Shown here piece by piece: positions 44,910 through 53,263 of a stretch of 64,000 nucleotides of DNA (position 1 is its first letter; every line of letters starts with the position of its first letter). The position numbers were made by a program, and so were the translations under genes. Location: NCBI RefSeq assembly GCF_022865125.1, contig NZ_CP094828.1, positions 1,922,001-1,986,000 of the forward strand. The letters run 5' to 3'. The notes below the pieces were generated by a model that was not told the DNA's origin, did not search any database, and saw nothing but the letters and a program-made list of their open reading frames with translations. Origin of the DNA: Acuticoccus sp. I52.16.1 (lineage in GTDB: Bacteria > Pseudomonadota > Alphaproteobacteria > Rhizobiales > Amorphaceae).

Positions 44910-45817
44910 CGCGCCTCGGCGCCGTCGCCCTCGCCCTCCTGCGCATGGCGGTGCAGGCGGCGGGCATCGTCCTCGTCGTCTTCCTCTTGTGCCGCGTGGC
45001 GCCGGGCGACGCGGTCGACCGCATGGCCCTCGAGGGCGGGCTGACCGCCAGCGAAGAAGCCGAGTTGCGCAGCGAGATGGGCCTCGACAAACCCCTCCTC
45101 GTCGACCTCGCCAGCTGGGCCGGCCACGCGATCACCGGCGACTTCGGCCTCTCGCTGCGCTACGGCCGCCCGGTCGCCGACATGCTGGCGACCGCGCTCC
45201 CCACCACGCTCGCCCTTGCCGCCGGCTCCTTCGCGCTGGGGCTGATCATCGCGATGGGGCTCGCGGTGTCGGCCGCCGTCACCGGAAGCCGCGTGCTGGT
45301 GGGGTTCGTCAACCTCGTCAACATATGGTCCATCGCGCTGCCGACTTTCTGCGTCGGCGTGGTGGCGATCCTCGTCTTCTCCGTCTGGCTCGGCTGGCTG
45401 CCGGTGGTCGGCGCGCTGGCGATGCCGATCGTCATCATCGCGATCGACAATGCCGGGCAGATCGGCAAACCCCTCTTCGAGGAGCTGCGCGAGGCGGCGA
45501 CCTCGGCCCATGTGCGCACCGCACACGCCAAGGGGCTCGGCCGGCCGCGCGTCGCCCTCTTCCACCTCCTCCCCACCGCGCTCCCCGTGGCGCTCGCCCT
45601 CTCGGGCCTGGTGCTGGCGGGGCTGGTGGCGGGGACGCTCACCATGGAGATCCTCTTCAGCCTGCCCGGTATCGGCAGCCTGATGCTCAACGCGATCCAC
45701 GGGCGCGACTATCCCGTGGTGCAGGCCGCGATCACCGTCGTCGCCGTGGCGCTGGTGGTCATCAACGCGGTCATCGACATCATCCACCGCACTGTCGACC
45801 CGAGGCTGACGCGATGA
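44906..45817 (+). CDS. ABC transporter permease, OppB/DppB type
   Basis: Inner-membrane permease of 303 residues with an N-terminal helix and CRVAPGDAVDRMA (the B-type RLxPGD motif), the GLDKPLLVDLASWAGH periplasmic segment and the coupling loop RTAHAKGLGRPRVALFHLLP. It overlaps both neighbours by 4 bp and forms the heterodimeric channel with the preceding permease. Confidence 0.9.
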   Translation: MTRLGAVALALLRMAVQAAGIVLVVFLLCRVAPGDAVDRMALEGGLTASEEAELRSEMGLDKPLLVDLASWAGHAITGDFGLSLRYGRPVADMLATALPTTLALAAGSFALGLIIAMGLAVSAAVTGSRVLVGFVNLVNIWSIALPTFCVGVVAILVFSVWLGWLPVVGALAMPIVIIAIDNAGQIGKPLFEELREAATSAHVRTAHAKGLGRPRVALFHLLPTALPVALALSGLVLAGLVAGTLTMEILFSLPGIGSLMLNAIHGRDYPVVQAAITVVAVALVVINAVIDIIHRTVDPRLTR

Positions 45818-47394
45818 CCGACACCCCCCTCCTCGCCGTCGACGGACTGACGGTCCGCGCCGGCTCGCGCCCGATCGTGGTGGACGCGTCGCTGCGGCTC
45901 GCCCGCGGCGGCACGCTGGCGATCGTCGGCGAATCCGGTTCCGGCAAGTCCACGTTGGCCCTCGCGGTCACGGGCCTGCTGCCGCGCGGCCTGCACGCCG
46001 CGGCAGGCGCGATCCGCTTCGACGGTGCGCCGCTGCCCCTGAACGACGTCAAGGCGATGCGGGCGCTGCGCGGCCGGCGGATCGGCATGATCTTCCAGGA
46101 CCCGATGGCCTCGCTGAACCCGTTCATGCGGGCCGGTCGTCAGATCGGCGAAGCGCTTGGCCGGGCCGGCGTCGCCGGGGCGGAGGCGCGGCGGCGGACC
46201 GAGGCGCTGCTGACCGAGGTGGAGCTGTCGCCGGCGCTGGCGACGCGCTACCCGCACGAACTCTCCGGCGGCCAACAGCAGCGCGTGATGATCGCGATGG
46301 CGCTGGCGGGCGCGCCCGACCTCCTGGTCGCCGACGAGCCGACGAGCGCGCTCGACCCCAACACCACCGCCGAGATCATCGCCCTGCTGGAGCGCCTGCA
46401 GCGGGATCACGGCATGGCACTCCTCCTCGTCAGCCACGACCTCTCCCTGGCGGCCGACGCCGACGACGTGATCGTCATGCGCGAGGGCCGCATCGTCGAG
46501 GCCGGCGCGGCCGCCTCGGTGCTCAACGCCCCGCGCGAGCCCTACACGCGCCGCCTGGTCGACGCCCGGCGCATGCTGAGCGACACGCGCGCGCCCGCCG
46601 CCCCCGCCGACGCACCCATCCGGGCCGCTGCCGAGCGCCTCGGCGTCGACTATCGCGGCGCCGGCCTCTTCGCCCGCCCGGTGCGGGCGGTGCGGAGCGC
46701 CGACGCGACGCTGCGCGCCGGACGCACGCTGGGCATCCTCGGCCGCTCCGGCTCGGGCAAGAGCACCTTGGCGCAGACGCTGGCGGCGATGCAGCGCCCC
46801 AGCACCGGCCGCGTGCAACTCCTCACCGCGACGATCACCGCGGACGGACCGCGGCTGCCGCGTGCGGACCGCCGCGCGGTACAATACGTCTTCCAGAACC
46901 CGCAAGGGGCGCTCAACCCGCGTCTGACGGTCGGCCGCGCGCTCGCCGAGCCGCTGCGCCTGGCAGGCCGGCAGGCCGGCCTCGCGGATCGGATCGCGGC
47001 GGCCCTCGGCGAAGTCGGCCTCGACCCGGCGATGGCGGCCCGCTATCCGCACCAGCTCTCGGGCGGCCAGCGGCAACGTGTGTGCATCGCTCGGGCGCTG
47101 ATCTGCGAGCCGCAGGTGCTGATCTGCGACGAGGTCGTCTCCGCGCTGGACATGACGGTGCAGGCCGAGATCCTCGCCCTACTGGCCCGTCTGCAACGCG
47201 AGCGCGGCTTCGCGATGGCCTTCATCGGCCACGACGTCGACGTGGTACGCTGGATCGCCGACGAGATCGTCGTGATGTTCGAGGGCGCCATCGTCGACCG
47301 CTGCGCGCCGACGGACCTCGACGCACCGGAGCGCCACGCCGAAACGCGCCGCCTGCTCGCGCGGCGAACCCCACCGGCGCTGGCGGCCGCCTAG
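45814..47394 (+). CDS. Fused ABC transporter ATPase (DppD-DppF type)
   Basis: Single protein of 526 residues with two ATPase domains that are separate in many dpp systems. Domain 1 has Walker A GESGSGKST, signature LSGGQQQRV and Walker B VADEPTSALD. Domain 2 has Walker A GRSGSGKST, signature LSGGQRQRV and CDEVVSALD, where Val replaces the usual Pro. Both sites look active. It ends with a TAG at 47392-47394 that lies in the CTAG target of the adjacent insertion sequence; the C-terminus is intact. Confidence 0.92.
   Translation: MTDTPLLAVDGLTVRAGSRPIVVDASLRLARGGTLAIVGESGSGKSTLALAVTGLLPRGLHAAAGAIRFDGAPLPLNDVKAMRALRGRRIGMIFQDPMASLNPFMRAGRQIGEALGRAGVAGAEARRRTEALLTEVELSPALATRYPHELSGGQQQRVMIAMALAGAPDLLVADEPTSALDPNTTAEIIALLERLQRDHGMALLLVSHDLSLAADADDVIVMREGRIVEAGAAASVLNAPREPYTRRLVDARRMLSDTRAPAAPADAPIRAAAERLGVDYRGAGLFARPVRAVRSADATLRAGRTLGILGRSGSGKSTLAQTLAAMQRPSTGRVQLLTATITADGPRLPRADRRAVQYVFQNPQGALNPRLTVGRALAEPLRLAGRQAGLADRIAAALGEVGLDPAMAARYPHQLSGGQRQRVCIARALICEPQVLICDEVVSALDMTVQAEILALLARLQRERGFAMAFIGHDVDVVRWIADEIVVMFEGAIVDRCAPTDLDAPERHAETRRLLARRTPPALAAA
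47391..47394. repeat. Left CTAG target duplication of the IS
   Basis: CTAG, matched by a second copy at 48233-48236. Its last three bases form the stop codon of the ABC ATPase gene. Confidence 0.75.
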
Positions 47395-48232
47395 GTCGTG
47401 AACTCATGGTCCGGGATTCTCAAATGGTCGCGCCCATGATTCAATCTCCTGTCAGTCAGGAGTCGCGGTGTGGCACGTTACGATCTGAGCGAAGTGGAAT
47501 GGTCGATCATCGAGCCGCTGTTGCCGCCGGCGCCGGCCGGAAAGCAGCGTGTGGACGACCGGCGTGTCCTCAACGGCATCTTCTGGGTGTTGCGGACCGG
47601 GTCACCGTGGCGCGACTTGCCGGCGCGCTATGGCCCATCGACGACGGTCTACAATCGCTTCAACAGATGGGCCAAGCGCGGCGTATGGCTGGCGGTGTTC
47701 GAGGCACTTGCTCGAGAAGAGCCGGCCGCGCTCCAGCTCATCGACAGCTCCATCGTGAAGGCTCACCAGCACGCAGCCGGCGGAAAAAAGGGGGCCCGGA
47801 TCACGCCATTGGCCGTTCTCGTGGAGGACTGACGACCAAACTCCACGCCGTCGTCAACGAGCGGGGCCTGCCGATCCGCTTCGTAATCACGGCTGGTCAG
47901 GCCTCCGACAAGACAACAGCGCCGATCCTCCTCGACGGGCTCCCACTCGCACCGGACATCGTGGCCGACCGCGGCTACAGCGCCAAGGCGCTGATCGAAT
48001 GGTGTGCGGCCAGAGGCGCCACCGCCCACATCCCGAGCCAGCGCAACGTTCGTGTTATGCGCACCGTTGCGCCACCGCTCTATCGGCTGCGCAACCTCGT
48101 CGAGCGGTACTTCAACAAGCTGAAGCACTTCCGCCGCATTGCCACCCGATTCGACAAACTCGCCCGAAACTTCATGGCCGCCGTCGCCTTGGCATCGACC
48201 CGCCTATGGCTACGACACCATGAGTCCACGAC
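47395..48232 (+). mobile_element. IS5-family insertion sequence (IS427-like), 838 bp
   Basis: The ends are 16-bp inverted repeats with one mismatch: left GTCGTGAACTCATGGT (47395-47410), right end read inward GTCGTGGACTCATGGT (48217-48232). CTAG flanks both sides. It carries a transposase in two overlapping frames, the usual IS427 design. Because CTAG is palindromic, the duplication could also be TA only, which would move the ends by one base. Both ends and the transposase look intact, so the copy may be active. Confidence 0.88.
47470..47832 (+). CDS. IS5-family transposase, first frame (OrfA)
   Basis: Open frame of 120 codons from a GTG with AGGAG upstream, starting MARYDLSEVEWSIIEPLLPP. It contains the DUF4096/helix-turn-helix part and the first catalytic Asp (LIDSSIVK). 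Without a frameshift translation ends at 47832, giving a short protein that may act as an inhibitor, as OrfA products do in some IS families. Confidence 0.8.
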   Translation: MARYDLSEVEWSIIEPLLPPAPAGKQRVDDRRVLNGIFWVLRTGSPWRDLPARYGPSTTVYNRFNRWAKRGVWLAVFEALAREEPAALQLIDSSIVKAHQHAAGGKKGARITPLAVLVED

Positions 48233-48236
48233 CTAG
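47470..48236 (+). CDS. IS5-family transposase, full product by -1 frameshift
   Basis: Joining OrfA (to 47790) with the -1 frame (47790-48236) gives 255 residues, the normal length for this family. The shift site is A-AAA-AAG at 47784-47790, in the correct phase. The fused protein has the full DDE set: Asp in LIDSS, Asp in VADRGYSAK and Glu in NLVERYFNKLKHFRR. The stop TAG (48234-48236) lies beyond the inverted repeat, in the target duplication, so the frame runs to the very end of the element. Confidence 0.82.
48233..48236. repeat. Right CTAG target duplication of the IS
   Basis: CTAG, identical to 47391-47394. It supplies stop codons for both the transposase (plus strand) and the DMT transporter (minus strand). 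Confidence 0.75.
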
Positions 48237-49141
48237 AGCGCGGCCGGCGACGAGCGCATCGCGATGGCGACCCCGCCCAGGGTGAGCGCGAAGGCGACCG
48301 CCGCGCGCGGCCCCAGCGGTTCGCCGAGCATGAGGGCGGTCGACACGGCGCCGATGATCGGGATCATCAGAAGGCCGGTCGAGGCGGTCGCGACCGGCAG
48401 CCGGCTCGCCGCCGCGAACCAGGCGAGATAGCACAGCGCCATCGGAAACAGCGCCATGTAGCCGAGGGCGGCGGCACCCCGGCCCGTCAGCGCCCCCAGC
48501 TCCGGCCAGTCGATCACCACGCTGGCGGCGATCATCATCGCCGAGCCGATGCCGATCAGCCACCCGGTGCGCACGGTCGGCGTCAGCGGCACGGGGCGGG
48601 GCAGCAGCACCGAGCCGAGGGCGAAGCAGATCGCCGCGGTGAGGGCGAGGCCGATGCCGGGAAGGTCGTCCGCCGCGCCGTCCGGCCGGGTCCCGAAGAG
48701 GACGACGAGCCCGCCGAAACCCAGCGCGATGGCCGCCCAGTCGGCGAGCCGCGGCCGCTGGCCGAGCAGCGGCCAGGCGAACAGCGTCGCCCAGATTGGC
48801 ATCGTGAAGGTGACGAGCGCCGCCTCGGACACGTTGAGCCACAGGAGCGCCAGCGCGGTGAGCCCCATCCAGGCGAAGACGTTGGTGAAGGCCGCGACGA
48901 GGATGGGCCCGCACGCCGAGCGCGGCGGCAAGAGGACGTCGCGCCGGACCGCGCCGACGGCCAGGAGCCCGAAGGCGGCGACCAGACCGGCGGCACCACG
49001 CGCGAAGAGCGGCGGCCAGTCCTCCATGGCGATCTTGATCATCGGCCAGCCGAGGCCCCAGCCGAGCGCGGTCACGGAGAGAAAGGCCCATCCGAGGGGC
49101 TTCGCGTCGAGATCGGCCAAGGAGGGCTCCCCGCGCCCCAC
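48233..49141 (-). CDS. DMT-family transporter (EamA)
   Basis: Inner-membrane exporter of 302 residues with about ten helices arranged as two EamA repeats, for example SVTALGWGLGWPMIKIAME and LTALALLWLNVSEAALVTFTMP. The substrate is unknown; EamA proteins export amino acids or other metabolites. The stop TAG (48233-48235) uses the right-hand CTAG next to the IS, so the gene is complete. Start uncertain: the GTG at 49141 lacks a ribosome site, while a TTG at 49120 follows GGGGAG. Confidence 0.87.
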   Translation of the reverse strand: MGRGEPSLADLDAKPLGWAFLSVTALGWGLGWPMIKIAMEDWPPLFARGAAGLVAAFGLLAVGAVRRDVLLPPRSACGPILVAAFTNVFAWMGLTALALLWLNVSEAALVTFTMPIWATLFAWPLLGQRPRLADWAAIALGFGGLVVLFGTRPDGAADDLPGIGLALTAAICFALGSVLLPRPVPLTPTVRTGWLIGIGSAMMIAASVVIDWPELGALTGRGAAALGYMALFPMALCYLAWFAAASRLPVATASTGLLMIPIIGAVSTALMLGEPLGPRAAVAFALTLGGVAIAMRSSPAAL

Positions 49142-49260
49142 CGGCGCCGTTCGAAATGAGGGCGGACGCCCCCGCCCCCGTTATGCACGTTCCAGCACGC
49201 GCCCGCACCGCCGAGGCACGAGGCGGCGCCGGCGCCGGGACGGTTCGCCTCCGGGGCGGA

Positions 49261-50070
49261 TCAGCCGGCGTTGGGGCGGACGCGGGCGGCGGTCTTGTCG
49301 GCGAAGGCGGCGAGGCGCTCGCGGGCGGCGGGCTGTGTGTTGACGACGCCCGCGACGACCGCCTCGGCATAAGCGGCATCGAACGAGGACATGTTCTGCA
49401 TGTGGCTGATCGCCGAGCAGATGGCGAAGTTGGTCAGCGGCAGGTTGGCGGCCGCGCGGGTCGCGAGTTCCAACGCCTTGTCGAAGCTGGACCCCTCGAC
49501 GCGGTATTGCGCGAGGCCGACGTCGATCGCCTCCTGGCCGTGGTAGACGCGGCCGGTCAGCATCATGTCGATCATGCGCGCCTTGCCGATGAGATCGGCG
49601 ACGCGGATCGTGGCACCGCCACCGGTGAACAGGCCTCGCTGACCCTCGGGGAGGGCGAAGTAGGTCGTCGCGTCGGCGACACGCACGTGGGCCGCGCTCG
49701 CAAGCTCCAGCCCGCCACCGACGACCGCGCCCTTCAGCGCCGCGATCACCGGCACGCCGCCGTACTCCATCTTGTTGAAGGCCTCGTGCCAGCGCATGCA
49801 AAGGTGCATGAAGTCGGCCGGGCTGCGGTCGGCGTCGTGATGCTCGATGAGGTCGAGGCCGGCACAGAAGTGATCGCCCGCGGCGGTCAGCACCATAGCG
49901 CGGGCGCCGCGGCGCGGGGCGGTGGAGAAGAGCTCGACCAGTTCTTCGATGGTGGCCGCGTCGAGCGCGTTGCGCTTGGCCGGCCGGTTCAGCGTCACCA
50001 CCCAGACGCCGTCCTCGCGGGTGTCGAGGTCGAGGTTGGTGAAGCGCAGAAAGTTCAGGACGGACGACAT
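49261..50070 (-). CDS. Enoyl-CoA hydratase/isomerase family protein (crotonase, possibly DmdD-like)
   Basis: Crotonase of 269 residues acting on CoA thioesters. The oxyanion-hole motifs are HFCAGLDL and [12 protein letters not shown], and both catalytic glutamates are present (GGGLELA and FALPEGQRG). The start ATG at 50070 follows AAGGAA. It lies downstream of an acyl-CoA dehydrogenase gene in the same direction, with a 147-bp gap. The pair recalls DmdD/DmdC of DMSP breakdown, but ordinary beta-oxidation or amino-acid degradation is equally possible. Confidence 0.86.
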   Translation of the reverse strand: MSSVLNFLRFTNLDLDTREDGVWVVTLNRPAKRNALDAATIEELVELFSTAPRRGARAMVLTAAGDHFCAGLDLIEHHDADRSPADFMHLCMRWHEAFNKMEYGGVPVIAALKGAVVGGGLELASAAHVRVADATTYFALPEGQRGLFTGGGATIRVADLIGKARMIDMMLTGRVYHGQEAIDVGLAQYRVEGSSFDKALELATRAAANLPLTNFAICSAISHMQNMSSFDAAYAEAVVAGVVNTQPAARERLAAFADKTAARVRPNAG

Positions 50071-50217
50071 CGGGTGTTCCTTCGAGGAGTCGTTGCCGGC
50101 CCCGGCGGCGGACGAAGCGCTGCGGGCCGGCGAATGGAGGCGGCCGCACGGCAAAGGGTGCGGTCCGCGCGTCGGGGTTCGGTCGCCCGGCGTCGCGGCC
50201 GGGCGGGGTGCCGGCGG

Positions 50218-51999
50218 TCAGAGTGCGACCGCGGCGGCCTCCAGCATGCTCTCGCCGCCCTCGACGATGCGGTCGCGCATCGCCTCGGCATCGTTGAGGA
50301 TGTGGTCGGCGTAGAAGCGGGCGGTGGCGATCTTGGCGGTCATGAACTGCGGGTCGTTGCCGGCGGCGAGTTCGGCTTCGGCCGCCAGCAGCGCCCGGCC
50401 GAGCTGCCAGCCGACCATGAGGTTGCCGGCGAGCATCAGGTAGGGGACCGAGCCGGCGAAGACGTTCTGCGGGTCGCGCGGCGTCTCCAGGACGACGAAG
50501 TCGACCACCGCCAGGAACGCCTCGCGCGCCCTGGCGAGGCGCCGGGCGACGGCGCGGGCGGCGAGCCCGTCGGACGCGTTCAGCGCCTCTTCGGTCTCGG
50601 CGATCATCTCGGCGATGCGGTAGGCGGTGCGGCCGCCGTCGCGCAGCGTCTTGCGGCCGACGAGGTCGTTGGCCTGGATCGCTGTGGTGCCCTCGTAGAT
50701 CGGCAGGATGCGCGCGTCGCGGTAGTGCTGCGCGGCGCCGGTCTCCTCGATGAAGCCCATACCGCCGTGCACCTGGATGCCGCAGGACGCGACGTCGACG
50801 CTCATCTCGGTGGAGTAGCCCTTGACGAGCGGCACCAGGAACTCGGCGACGGCCTTCGCCTCGGCCCGGCGGTCCGGATCCTCGGCGTGGCGCGCCAGGT
50901 CCTGCCAACCGGCGGCGGCGGCGGCGAGCGCGCGGCACCCTTCGGTGACGGCCCGCATGCGCATCAGGAGCCGGCGCACGTCCGGATGGCGGATGATGGC
51001 GACGCTCTCGTTGGACGACCCGTCGACCGGGCGGCTCTGCACCCGATCCCGCGCATAGGCGAGCGCCTGCTGGTAGGCCCGCTCGGAGACGGCGATGCCC
51101 TGGATGCCGACGGCGAACCGGGCAGAGTTCATCATGACGAACATGATGTCGAGCCCGCGGTTCTCCTCGCCCAGCAGGTACCCGGTGGCGCCCTCGTATT
51201 CGAGGACGGCCGTGGGGCTCGCCCGGATGCCGAGCTTGTGCTCGATCGAGACGGTGCGCACCGCGTTGCGGGCGCCGAGCGTGCCGTCCTCGTCGACGAG
51301 GATCTTCGGCACCACGAAGAGGCTGATCCCCTTCACGCCCGCCGGCGCACCCGGAATGCGAGCGAGCACCAGGTGGACGATGTTCTCGGACTGCTCGTGG
51401 TCGCCGTAGGTGATGAAGATCTTGGTGCCGGTGACGGCGTAGGTGCCGTCGCCGCGCGGCTCGGCGCGAGTGCGCAGGAGCGCCAGATCGCTGCCGGCCT
51501 GCGGCTCGGTCAGGTTCATCGTGCCGGACCAGCGGCCGGAGACGAGGTTCGGCAGGTAGGTGTCCTTCTGCGCGTCGGTCCCGGCGGTCAGGAGCGCGTC
51601 AATAGCCCCATCCGTCAAAAGCGGGCAGAGGGCGAAGCTCATGTTGGCGGCGTTGAAGATCTCGCCGCAGGCGGCGCCCACGGCGCGCGGCAGACCCTGC
51701 CCGCCGTACTCCACCGGGTGCTGCAGGCTCTGCCAGCCGGTGTCGACGAACTGGGCGTAGGCCGCGGCGAACCCCTCCGGCAGGTGCACGCGCTCACCGT
51801 CGAAACGGGAGCTGGCGCGGTCGCCGCTGGCATTGAGGGGGGCCAGCACTTCGGAGGCGAATCGGGCGCATTCCTCGACGATCGCGCCCGAGGTCTCGAG
51901 CTCGACGTCGGCGAACTCGGGGAGCTGGGTCAGTTCGGCCCAGCCGGAAAGGTGCTCGATGGCGAACACCATGTCTTTTACGGGCGCCGCGAAAATCAT
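50218..51999 (-). CDS. Acyl-CoA dehydrogenase (long form, DmdC-like)
   Basis: FAD enzyme of 593 residues. The extra N-terminal cap and C-terminal domain (about 150 residues beyond the standard 380) match the DmdC/long acyl-CoA dehydrogenase group. Motifs include GEIFNAANMSFALCPL, TMNLTEPQAGSDLALLRT, YGDHEQSENIVHLVLARI and the catalytic-glutamate region IYEGTTAIQANDLVGRK. The ATG at 51999 follows GGAGG. It would oxidise an acyl-CoA to the enoyl-CoA used by the neighbouring crotonase. Divergent from an AraC regulator gene. Confidence 0.88.
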   Translation of the reverse strand: MIFAAPVKDMVFAIEHLSGWAELTQLPEFADVELETSGAIVEECARFASEVLAPLNASGDRASSRFDGERVHLPEGFAAAYAQFVDTGWQSLQHPVEYGGQGLPRAVGAACGEIFNAANMSFALCPLLTDGAIDALLTAGTDAQKDTYLPNLVSGRWSGTMNLTEPQAGSDLALLRTRAEPRGDGTYAVTGTKIFITYGDHEQSENIVHLVLARIPGAPAGVKGISLFVVPKILVDEDGTLGARNAVRTVSIEHKLGIRASPTAVLEYEGATGYLLGEENRGLDIMFVMMNSARFAVGIQGIAVSERAYQQALAYARDRVQSRPVDGSSNESVAIIRHPDVRRLLMRMRAVTEGCRALAAAAAGWQDLARHAEDPDRRAEAKAVAEFLVPLVKGYSTEMSVDVASCGIQVHGGMGFIEETGAAQHYRDARILPIYEGTTAIQANDLVGRKTLRDGGRTAYRIAEMIAETEEALNASDGLAARAVARRLARAREAFLAVVDFVVLETPRDPQNVFAGSVPYLMLAGNLMVGWQLGRALLAAEAELAAGNDPQFMTAKIATARFYADHILNDAEAMRDRIVEGGESMLEAAAVAL

Positions 52000-52122
52000 G
52001 GGCCGCCTCCCCGCCATTGCGATCAGAGGCCGAACATAGTGATGCAGGCCGGGCCGAGACTATCGCTGTTTCGGACGCGCAATTTGCAAAAAGTGCCAAA
52101 CTGCATCACGCTCGATCGGACC

Positions 52123-53229
52123 ATGGCATCCCTGTCCGCCCGTCGCACCGTTCATCTGTCGACCGTGTCCTACGCCTTCGTGGAGGATTGGCTCGGCACG
52201 CTGCGCGCGCAATGCGGACCGGAGGAACTCGCCGTCCTCCTCGACCACGCCGGCCTGACGCCGCCCGAAGCGGACCCGGAGCTGGCCCGCGTCACGCACG
52301 ACCAGATCGTCGGCCTCTACCAACAGGTGGTCCGCGAGACCGGCGACGAGATGATGGGCCTGTGGAGCCGGCCGATCCGCTCCGGCGCGCTGAAGCACCT
52401 GTGCACGGTGGTCTTGGAGGCGTCGTCGATCCTCACCAGCATGCATCGCTTCACCAGCTTCTGGAACATGCTGCTCGACGATTATCGCCTGGAGCTGGAG
52501 CGCGACAGCGAGGCGATCCGTGTCAGCCTGGTGCCGCGCGACGAGGGCCTCGCCCCGCACCGCTTCGGCCACATGCTGCTGCTGAAGCTGACGCACGGGA
52601 TGATCTCGTGGCTCGCCGGGCGCGAACTGCCGCTGCGGGAGGTGGGCTTCGCCTTCGCCCGGCCGGATTTCGCCGAGGACTACCCGATCCTCTTCCCCGC
52701 GACGATCGGCTTCGACGAGGCGCATTCCTCGATCAGCTTCGACCGGGCGCTCGGCGGGTTGCCGGTGACGCGCTCGGCGGCGGAGATGCAGGCGTTTCTG
52801 ATGCGCGCCCCGCGCGACTGGATCTTCACCGACTACAAGGAACATGCGCTGCCTCTCAGGGTCCGCGAGCTGCTGCACCGCTCCCGCCGCATGAGCTGTC
52901 AGCTCGAGGACGCCGCCAGCGCGCTGAACATGACGTCGCGCACCCTGATCCGGCGCCTCGCGGCGGACGCGACCTCGTTTCAGGGGATCAAGGATGGATT
53001 GCGGCGCGACATCGCGATCCGCGAGCTGACGCACGGCAGCAAGAGCCTGGAGGCGATCAGCCAGGACCTCGGCTTCGCGTCGGCGCCCAACTTCCACCGC
53101 GCCTTCAAGCAGTGGACCGGCAGCACCCCGGCGAGCTACCGCCAGCGCCACAGCGCGGCCGACGGCGCCCCCGCCGCGAAAGGCACCCGCGACGGCTCTC
53201 GCGCCGGCCTCGCCGCGACGCCCAACTGA
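52123..53229 (+). CDS. AraC-family transcriptional regulator
   Basis: Regulator of 368 residues in the OruR/ArgR-like AraC group. An N-terminal arabinose-binding-like domain of about 200 residues (SYAFVEDWLGTL to FPATIGFDEAHS) is followed by the C-terminal double helix-turn-helix (LEDAASALNMTSRTLIRRL and EAISQDLGFASAPNFHRAFKQWTG). The 30-residue Ala/Gly tail is not conserved. Divergent from the acyl-CoA dehydrogenase gene (123 bp), so it probably activates that pathway. Confidence 0.88.
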   Translation: MASLSARRTVHLSTVSYAFVEDWLGTLRAQCGPEELAVLLDHAGLTPPEADPELARVTHDQIVGLYQQVVRETGDEMMGLWSRPIRSGALKHLCTVVLEASSILTSMHRFTSFWNMLLDDYRLELERDSEAIRVSLVPRDEGLAPHRFGHMLLLKLTHGMISWLAGRELPLREVGFAFARPDFAEDYPILFPATIGFDEAHSSISFDRALGGLPVTRSAAEMQAFLMRAPRDWIFTDYKEHALPLRVRELLHRSRRMSCQLEDAASALNMTSRTLIRRLAADATSFQGIKDGLRRDIAIRELTHGSKSLEAISQDLGFASAPNFHRAFKQWTGSTPASYRQRHSAADGAPAAKGTRDGSRAGLAATPN

Positions 53230-53263
53230 CGGCGCGGCCCGCCAGCCCTCCGGAGCCCGCGCC

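Noticed and set aside
47470-48236. Transposase pseudogene by frameshift
   Set aside because: The break falls on a classical -1 slippery heptamer in the right phase, and the fused product has all catalytic residues.
49156-53229. A 1357-codon open frame on the plus strand
   Set aside because: Only its last 369 codons (from 52123) encode the AraC regulator. The rest lies antisense to the crotonase and acyl-CoA dehydrogenase genes and is Arg/Gly/Val-rich nonsense typical of GC-rich DNA.
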